NCBI GenBank assembly: GCA_003219095.1
Contig: QHPM01000047.1
Coordinates: 1 to 9,225, forward strand
Length of the DNA: 9,225 nucleotides
DNA from: Verrucomicrobiota bacterium
GTDB taxonomy: Bacteria > Verrucomicrobiota > Verrucomicrobiia > Chthoniobacterales > UBA10450
Reading direction: 5' to 3'
A model generated the notes under the pieces. The model worked only from the letters and a program-made list of their open reading frames with translations, searched no databases and was not told the origin of the DNA. A program made the position numbers and the translations under genes. Each line of letters begins with the position of its first letter. Position 1 is the first letter of the stretch. Shown here one piece after another: positions 1 to 5,899 of this stretch.

Positions 1-133
1 GAAAACGCCGGGAGCGGTGGATAGCGTGGATTATAGTATCACAGTTAACGATCTAAAACACCGTTGGGAATGGGATCCGATTCGCAACGATGCGCGGTTT
101 CAGAAACTAGTAACGAATGCCGCTCGTGACTAA
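1..133 (+). CDS. C-terminal end of a TPR membrane protein paralogue (5' truncated by window)
   Basis: Only the last 43 complete codons are visible, read from base 2 to the TAA stop at 131-133. The tail reads WEWDPIRNDARFQKLV and then TNAARD. It matches the closing motif of gene 1 (WDPIRQDPGFKKLIEE) and of unit B (FDPLRKDPQFLRL) further along the window. I therefore infer that this is the end of another member of the same membrane-anchored TolB-N/TPR family, most likely subtype I. The part holding the membrane helices and TPRs lies upstream, so domain content cannot be checked here. It shows that the paralogue array starts before the window and is interrupted by the secreted-protein gene. Being short, it rests on one motif and one open frame. 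Confidence 0.72.
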   Translation, partial: KTPGAVDSVDYSITVNDLKHRWEWDPIRNDARFQKLVTNAARD

Positions 134-153
134 TTACATAAATAATTTCACGA
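124..153 (+). other. Weak dyad just after the upstream stop codon
   Basis: TCGTGA (124-129) pairs with TCACGA (148-153) around an 18-base AT-rich loop. Inside the loop, AATT (132-135) can also pair with AATT (144-147). An A-run follows at 153-156, not a T-run. The dyad could be a weak termination or processing hairpin after the upstream TPR gene, or an operator in front of the secreted-protein gene. A chance match is also possible because the arms are only six bases. Confidence 0.22.
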
Positions 154-203
154 AAACACAGGACAAGGTTGACCTTTTCCGCTGAAATAGGTCTGCTCTC
201 GGC

Positions 204-208
204 AGGGA
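204..208 (+). promoter_or_regulatory. Ribosome binding site that favours the ATG at 217
   Basis: AGGGA lies eight bases before ATG 217. The longer open frame could start at TTG 169, but the only purine run before that codon (AGG at 166-168) abuts it with no spacer. The site therefore decides for the ATG, which also places a normal signal peptide at the protein's N-terminus. Confidence 0.5.
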
Positions 209-216
209 CAAAATCT

Positions 217-2028
217 ATGAAAATTCACCTCGTTGCAAATAATCGCCGCGCTCTAGCAGCATTTCTAACAGCTCTACTCGTGTTGCCGGCATGCGTGCTT
301 TTTGCACAGGACACACCACCGCTGGCAAAACCCGGAAAGTACTCTGGTCGGAATATCAGCGGTGAACTTGTCAGAGATTCGAGCGTCAACATTAGTCAGC
401 TGGCAAGTGCGCCGACGGCGCAAGCTTCGTCGGCAGGCGCGGAGATAAGATCGCATCGGGAGGATGCGCTACGACCGCCCATTCATGACTCCGGGCCGGT
501 GGTTGATCGGGCTCCGGCCGCGTCGGCCGCTGCCGCCGCCGCAGGTCCCACACCTTCTTTCAGAGGTTTCACGGGTCTGACTCACCTCCAGCAAAGGACC
601 GCCAGAAACGGTAATCAGTTTTCTACAGAACCACCGGATCAGGGACTGGCTGTTGGTAATGGTCTAATACTGGAGGCAGTCAATTCAGCGCTCAATGTCT
701 ACGACAGCAATGGGGTGCAGCAGCTCCCACGGCCACTTGCCTTATCCGAGTTTTTCGGCTTGCCGCCGGGAATTAACCGCACCACCGGTTTTAATGGCGT
801 GTTTCCGGGCGATCCGGTTGCGTTGTTCGACCCGGAAACTGAGCGCTGGTTCGTGGCCGCCTGGGCGCAGCTCAACACCGCCACCGGCGTCGGATTGCAG
901 CAGAGCCGGCTGTATCTCGCCGTAAGCCAGACCTCTGATCCTACCGGAACCTATTCAATTTACACACTGAATACCACGCTGGCGCACGACCCCGACCAGG
1001 GCGGGCCGCGTATCCCCGATTTCCCGCACTTCGCAGTCGATCATTATGGTCTCTACATCAGTATCAACGAATTCAACATTACCCCTGAAGGTAATTTCGA
1101 CGGGTTTATCGATGCGGCTATCCTGGCAATCTCCAAGAACGACCTGATTAACGGAACCGGCGGTAGTTTTCCAAGAGTCGTGCGTTTCCCGCTAACGTCC
1201 TCGTCTGGATTTGAGTTTACGGTTTTTCCCGCCTATACGCCACCGGGCGGTGGGCCGCTGCTCGCGAACGGCGGCACGCAGTTTTTTGTCAGTTCACATT
1301 TCGTAACGACCAACGAAAATACGATGGCGATCTGGGCCTTGACCAATACCAGTTCGCTCGACTCCGCGATGCCGAATTTGGATTTGCGTGCCGTAGTGGT
1401 CGAGGTGCAGCCGTTCCATTTCCCGACGATCGCGGCGGTGCAGAAGAAGGGATTTCATCCTCTGGGCGAGTCATTGAACGAGCCGGTGGAGAAGCTCGAC
1501 CAAGGCGATTTTCGCGTTATTTCGGCGACCTACTCCTCAGGTCGACTCTGGGCGACACTTTCCTCGCAGATGCTCGATACGGCGGGTGCGCCACGAATCG
1601 TGTGCGACTACTTTGCCTTTAGTCCGAAGATTAATGGACCGTTTTTCACGGCTACATTGGTCACACAGGGAGTTGTTTCCAAGCCTGGCGCAAGCTTGCT
1701 TTATCCTGCTATCGCGGTGAACGCGCAACAAAAGGGAGGCATTGTCTTCACACTGGTGGGACCGAATGATTACCCGAGCGCCGCCTTTGTCCCCGTTAAT
1801 AATAATAGTGTCGGCTCCATCCAGATCGCTCGCGCAGGCAACGAGCCGGAAGACGGTTTCACTGGATATCCCGAGTTCGGCGGGAATGGCGTCGCCCGCT
1901 GGGGTGATTATTCGGCTGCGGCTATCGATACGGATGGAGTCATTTGGATGGCGACTGAGTACACGCCGGATATTGCGCGCACGTCGTTCGCGAACTGGTG
2001 CACTTACATTACCCGGCTCCAGCCATAG
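217..2028 (+). CDS. Secreted protein of unknown function, probably beta-propeller-like
   Basis: The product has 603 residues from ATG 217; a TTG start at 169 would add 16. I do not recognise a named family. The N-terminus is a clear export signal: K2, R10-R11, a hydrophobic core at about 12-29 and probable signal peptidase I cleavage after A30 (LFA|QD). C26 is preceded by LPA, a poor lipobox, so a lipoprotein is less likely. Residues 32-115 are low in order, with an alanine run near 99-109. From about 120 on it is rich in short strand-like segments: EPPDQGLAVG (138-147), DPVALFDPETERWFV (199-213), LAVSQTSDPTGTY (234-246), DFPHFAVDHYGLYIS (268-282) and RWGDYSAAAIDTDGVIW (561-577). Repeated aromatic/Asp/Gly turns of this kind suggest a beta-propeller or sialidase-like fold (inference). 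No catalytic motif or C-terminal sorting domain is evident. It lies 83 bases after one TPR paralogue and 248 bases before the next, on the same strand, so it may be exported to the compartment where those TPR domains should sit. Confidence 0.88.
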   Translation: MKIHLVANNRRALAAFLTALLVLPACVLFAQDTPPLAKPGKYSGRNISGELVRDSSVNISQLASAPTAQASSAGAEIRSHREDALRPPIHDSGPVVDRAPAASAAAAAAGPTPSFRGFTGLTHLQQRTARNGNQFSTEPPDQGLAVGNGLILEAVNSALNVYDSNGVQQLPRPLALSEFFGLPPGINRTTGFNGVFPGDPVALFDPETERWFVAAWAQLNTATGVGLQQSRLYLAVSQTSDPTGTYSIYTLNTTLAHDPDQGGPRIPDFPHFAVDHYGLYISINEFNITPEGNFDGFIDAAILAISKNDLINGTGGSFPRVVRFPLTSSSGFEFTVFPAYTPPGGGPLLANGGTQFFVSSHFVTTNENTMAIWALTNTSSLDSAMPNLDLRAVVVEVQPFHFPTIAAVQKKGFHPLGESLNEPVEKLDQGDFRVISATYSSGRLWATLSSQMLDTAGAPRIVCDYFAFSPKINGPFFTATLVTQGVVSKPGASLLYPAIAVNAQQKGGIVFTLVGPNDYPSAAFVPVNNNSVGSIQIARAGNEPEDGFTGYPEFGGNGVARWGDYSAAAIDTDGVIWMATEYTPDIARTSFANWCTYITRLQP

Positions 2029-2276
2029 CTAGAGGAAGTATTACTTGCGCAGATCGTTTGCTCGTTGAAGAACTAGCCAGCGGACACTAGCCCTAAATCG
2101 GAACACAGGTTTGCGACGGTGCGGCCAGCGGGTTTGTAAGCCGCTGGCCGGCGTCAGCGGCGCACCGACAGCATGTTTGTCTTCGACCATCCCGCTGCTC
2201 AGTGAGAGGGTGCGTTCGCGCATGAGAGCAATCTCCTTTACCCTCCCACCAACCGGATGCATTTTCCGCCGCTTCG
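2029..2276. other. Intergenic region between the secreted protein and the TPR array
   Basis: These 248 bases hold no convincing gene. A reverse-strand open frame (2041-2262) has no recognisable product and reads straight through the palindrome described separately. There is a perfect hairpin at 2122-2150 and a small TGCG-TTCG-CGCA stem-loop with a UUCG tetraloop at 2211-2222. I found no convincing -35/-10 pair. No Shine-Dalgarno sequence precedes ATG 2277. The promoter of the array, if separate from the secreted-protein gene, should lie here. Confidence 0.6.
2122..2150. repeat. Perfect 10-bp inverted repeat with an alternative overlapping pairing
   Basis: CGGCCAGCGG (2122-2131) and CCGCTGGCCG (2141-2150) are exact reverse complements around a 9-base loop. 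A second CAGCGG at 2155-2160 can pair with CCGCTG (2141-2146) instead, so two mutually exclusive stems share the central arm. A related CCAGCGG also occurs at 2077-2083. No T-run follows, so a classical intrinsic terminator is not supported. A REP-like dispersed element or an RNA switch or processing hairpin are the alternatives. Confidence 0.6.
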
Positions 2277-4199
2277 ATGAATCTGGGGTCCTTTTTTGCC
2301 GAACTCAAGCGGCGTAATGTTTACAAGGTTGCGGTTGCCTACGCAGTCGTTGGTTGGTTGTTGATCCAGGTCGCGACGCAGGTCTTTCCATTTTTTGAGA
2401 TACCAAGCTGGGGCATTCGGCTGATCGTGTTGATTATCGCAATCGGATTTCCAATTGCGCTGATTTTGGCCTGGGCATTTGAACTAACGCCGGCTGGAAT
2501 CAAACGCGCCGATCAGGGCGAACTCGGGCGGCCACAGGGAGCCCGCGTTTGGATCTACATTGTGATCATAGCGGGAGTGACTTCCGTTGGCATTTTTTTC
2601 CTTGGCCGCTACACAAACTCGAAACAAAGGGAAGGCTCGGAGTTACCGGCGAAGTCAATCGCGGTGCTGCCATTCGAATCACTCAGTGAAGACAAGGCAA
2701 ACGCCTATTTCGCTGACGGCATTCAGGATGAAATTCTGACACGGCTTTCCAAGATTGCGGACTTAAAAGTTATCTCCCGCACTTCGACGGCAAAATACAA
2801 GAGCGCACCGACCAATCTTCGAGATATTGCGCAGCAACTTGGCGTTAGCAACGTGCTTGAGGGTAGCGTCCAGAAGGCGGCCGACCAGGTGCGCGTCTCC
2901 GTTCAGCTTGTGAATGCGATCAATGATTCGCATATCTGGGCCGAAACTTATGATCGCAAGCTGATCGATGTTTTTCAGGTTGAGAGCGACATCGCGCAGA
3001 AGATCGCCGGAGCACTTGAAGCGAAACTGACTGGACGAGAGAAGCGCGATATTGAATCGCCTGGGACAAAAAATCCGGAAGCTTACGACGCCTACCTGCA
3101 CGCACTGGCGTTGCTGACTCACCAAGGCATAGAGCCCATTGAGAAGAGGATCAATTTTCTTCACCGTGCGGTGGAACTGGATCCGAATTACGCCGAAGCC
3201 TGGTCGCAACTCGGCGTCTCCGAAGCGGAAAGATATGCTAACGTCGAACACACCGAAGCGCAGTCAATGCGTGCGCGAACCGCGGCGGAAACCGCCTTAC
3301 GCTTGGCGCCGGACCTGGCAGATGCGAATGATGCCGGCTTTTTGCTGGGAATATCCGTCGTAAAACGCCGGCAGGGGAAGCTGGATGAGGCGATTGACAT
3401 GCAAAAGAGGGCTTCCGAGCTCGACCCGTTAAACCAGGACATCTGGGTAAACCTGGGTCGAAGCTATCGCGGCGCCCGCCGATTCAATGAAGCTCGTCAA
3501 ATGTTTGATCGGGCACTGACGATCGCGCCGGGAGATTTAGATATTACCGAGAAGAAAGCGGAGACGTACCTTGCGGAAGGTGATCTTGATGCGGCGGGAC
3601 GACTGCTAGAGGGCGTCGAGGTACCGCCGAACAATATAGCATTTGCTCTCGGGTTTTATAGCACTCAGGTGCAGCTTTTGCTCTACCGACGCCAGTTCGA
3701 TCAGGCTTTGGCTAAGGTTTCCGCGGACGTTGCGCGAGCAAAAAATCTGCCGCCGCTAGTCGTTGCCATGAGTCACAGGTTTACCGGGATGGTGCATAGC
3801 GCCAAAGGGGACTTGGCGACCGCGCGACCTCTTTTCCTGCAAGCACAGCGTGAATTACGAGCTTTGCGCGAGCAGGGTGAGACTGGTCTGCCGCTTGCGG
3901 ACACGCTAATCGAGGTTGATGCGAGGCTTGGTGAGCGACAAGAAGTGGATCGCGAAGCGGACGCGCTTCTCAAAACGACCGCGAAAGACGCCTGGCGGTT
4001 TCCGGAATCGCAGGAAGTTATCGCGCGCGCTTACGCGATCCTCGGAGATGCCAACCGGTCAGTTCCGCTGCTCAAAGGACTACTGAAGATCCCTTACCAC
4101 CTTTCGACTACGTCCGCCTACCTCCGCTTAGATCCAGATTGGGACCCGATTCGCCAGGATCCCGGTTTTAAAAAGCTGATCGAAGAACAAACGCCGTGA
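2277..4199 (+). CDS. Membrane-anchored TolB-N/FlgO-like domain TPR protein, subtype I (gene 1)
   Basis: The protein has 640 residues and no assigned reaction; a periplasmic scaffold or interaction role is inferred. The basic start (AELKRRNVYK, 8-17) is followed by helices at about 19-37, 45-67 and 92-110. Basic residues between helices 2 and 3 (GIKRADQGELGRPQGAR) and at the N-terminus predict an N-in topology, with everything after residue 112 outside the cytoplasm. Residues 125-253 are the conserved domain found in the COG5616/FlgO-like group: KSIAVLPFESLSEDK, ADGIQDEILTRLSKIADLK, VISRTSTAKY, LGVSNVLEGSVQK, VRVSVQLVNA and WAETYDRKL. TPR helices fill about 270-610, for example INFLHRAVELDPNYAEAW and DEAIDMQKRASELDPLN. 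The protein closes with RLDPDWDPIRQDPGFKKL (617-634). ATG 2277 is the only reasonable start, since the next in-frame stop upstream is at 2223-2225 with no start codon between. No Shine-Dalgarno is present, so initiation may be leaderless or SD-independent. It contains no cysteine. It overlaps the next frame by four bases. No DNA-binding or cyclase domain is attached, unlike some relatives. Confidence 0.9.
   Translation: MNLGSFFAELKRRNVYKVAVAYAVVGWLLIQVATQVFPFFEIPSWGIRLIVLIIAIGFPIALILAWAFELTPAGIKRADQGELGRPQGARVWIYIVIIAGVTSVGIFFLGRYTNSKQREGSELPAKSIAVLPFESLSEDKANAYFADGIQDEILTRLSKIADLKVISRTSTAKYKSAPTNLRDIAQQLGVSNVLEGSVQKAADQVRVSVQLVNAINDSHIWAETYDRKLIDVFQVESDIAQKIAGALEAKLTGREKRDIESPGTKNPEAYDAYLHALALLTHQGIEPIEKRINFLHRAVELDPNYAEAWSQLGVSEAERYANVEHTEAQSMRARTAAETALRLAPDLADANDAGFLLGISVVKRRQGKLDEAIDMQKRASELDPLNQDIWVNLGRSYRGARRFNEARQMFDRALTIAPGDLDITEKKAETYLAEGDLDAAGRLLEGVEVPPNNIAFALGFYSTQVQLLLYRRQFDQALAKVSADVARAKNLPPLVVAMSHRFTGMVHSAKGDLATARPLFLQAQRELRALREQGETGLPLADTLIEVDARLGERQEVDREADALLKTTAKDAWRFPESQEVIARAYAILGDANRSVPLLKGLLKIPYHLSTTSAYLRLDPDWDPIRQDPGFKKLIEEQTP
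4196..4199 (+). promoter_or_regulatory. GTGA stop/start overlap (translational coupling)
   Basis: GTG 4196 starts the fused gene, and the TGA at 4197-4199 ends gene 1. A weak purine run GAAGAA (4182-4187) lies eight bases before the start. The overlap suggests that ribosomes finishing gene 1 reinitiate on the next frame. Confidence 0.7.
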
Positions 4200-5899
4200 A
4201 TCTTTCAGCTTTCGTCGCCGAACTGAAGCGGCGCAACGTTTACAAGGTTGCGATTGCCTATGGTGTTGTGGCGTGGTTGCTGATCCAAATCGCGACGCAG
4301 GTTTTCCCATTCCTCGAAATCCCGAACTGGGCTATCCGGCTTGTCATCATGGTGATTGTCATTGGATTTCCGATCGCACTGATAATCGCATGGGCATTTG
4401 AGACGACGCCTGAAGGGATCAAACGCACGGACGCTGCCGATGCTGCGGGACAGCACTCGCGCGGCGGGGGGTGGGTTTACGTTGTGCTGGTCGGAGCAGC
4501 ACTCTCTATCGGCTTGTTTTTTATCGGCCGTTACACCGCAGCCTCGCGAAAACAAACCGAGTTAGCCGGCTTGCCTGTCAAATCGATCGCGGTCCTCCCC
4601 TTCGACAATCTCAGCCGCAATCCGGATAACGCATACTTAGCGGAGGGAATTCAGGATGAAATTCTGACTCGGCTCGCAAAAGTCGCGGACTTGAAAGTGA
4701 TCTCGCGCACTTCCACACAAAAATACAAGAGCGCGCCGGATAATTTACGCGAAATCGCGAAGCAACTCGGCGTTGCAAATATTCTCGAAGGCAGCGTGCA
4801 AAGAGCCGCCGATCAAGTGCGCGTTAATGTTCAATTAATCAATGCGACGACCGACGCACATCTATGGGCAGAAAGTTACGACCGAGCGCTGACCGATATC
4901 TTCATGGTGGAAACTGAGATCGCGAAAACTATTTCCGATACGCTGCGCGCGAAACTTACCGGCTCGGAAGAACGGATGATATCGGAGAAGCCGACGGCAA
5001 ATCCTGAGGCTTACAAGCTGTACCTCAAAGGCAGATTCTTCTGGAGCCGAAGAACTGGCGATAACCTTCCAAAAGCGATCGATTACTTTAAGCAGGCAAT
5101 CGCGCACGATCCCAATTACGCTCTTGCCTACGCTGCCCTCGCGGAAGCGTACATCATCCTGCCAGGGTACACTGACGCGGATCCGCGCGATGTGAACCCA
5201 AAGGCGAAAGAGGTTGCGCGCAAAGCTCTGGAAATTGATGACACGCTGGCTGAGGCACACAACGCTTTCGCGCAGATTTCGTTTTTCGACTTGGATTTTG
5301 CGGGAGCCATTAAAGAGTTCCAACGCGCCATCGCTCTGAACCCAAATTATGCAACGGCTCACCATTGGTACGCGACCGGACCGTTGCAGGCGCTGGGACG
5401 ATTTGACGAAGCCATCGCCGAAGGTGCACGCGCAATCGAATTAGATCCGCTCTCGGCGATAATACAAATCGATGCAGCTAACAACTATATCGTCGCGGGT
5501 CGTTATGATGAAGCGATCGACCACATTCACAAGGCGCTGGAGATCGATCCCGAATTTGCCGATGCATATGTTAGTCTTGGCGTGGCCCTGGAGCTGAAAG
5601 GAGATGTTACTGCCGCCATCCCGAACTTTGAACGGGCGTACCAACTAGGTGCTGATACAGTCAGCCTCGCGTTTTTAGGTAATCTCTACGGTAAGACTGG
5701 CAATACTGCAGAAGCGGCGAAAATGCTTGCTGAACTAGAGCAGTTAGCAATTAAGCAACACGTCTCACCCTACTTGTTTGCAGTCTTGCAGGCGGGATTG
5801 GGCAATAAGAGCGAAGCCCTTCGGTGGCTAGAGAAAAACTACACGGATCGCTCGGAAGACATAACGAATATGGCTCGTTCAAAAAGTGTTCTCGAAGCA
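4196..5899 (+). other. Unit A of the fusion: subtype II TPR paralogue lacking its usual C-terminal motif
   Basis: Its 568 residues include TPRs of the same subtype as gene 4: GRFFWSRRTGDNLPKAIDYF against GRYFWNKRTGPDLQKAIDYF, then KALEIDDTLAEAH and LNPNYATAHHW in both. The repeats continue as RFDEAIAEGARAIELDPLS and RYDEAIDHIHKALEIDPEFA. After WLEKNYTDRS (544-553) only 15 residues remain before M569, and no DP-x-x-DP-[LI]-R-x-DP-x-F motif is present. There is no cysteine. The unit is the shortest complete one in the window. Confidence 0.8.

Noticed and set aside
169..197. TTGACC as a -35 box for the secreted-protein gene
   Set aside because: With a 17-base spacer the -10 would be TCTGCT, and no acceptable TATAAT-like hexamer sits at any normal spacing.
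169..216. TTG 169 as start of the secreted protein, giving 619 residues
   Set aside because: It puts 16 non-typical residues before a textbook signal peptide and has no spaced ribosome binding site. ATG 217 has AGGGA eight bases upstream.
2041..2262. Reverse-strand open frame of 73 codons in the intergenic region
   Set aside because: It runs across the perfect palindrome, has no recognisable product and overlaps another open frame in a different phase. It is more likely a by-product of the hairpin DNA.
2763..3251. Reverse-strand open frame of 162 codons
   Set aside because: It is antisense to the strongly conserved TolB-N/TPR coding region of gene 1, and the translation lacks family features.
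4862..5365. Reverse-strand open frame of 167 codons
   Set aside because: It is opposite the unit A TPR coding sequence. Similar antisense frames recur opposite the other copies, as expected from shared codon composition.
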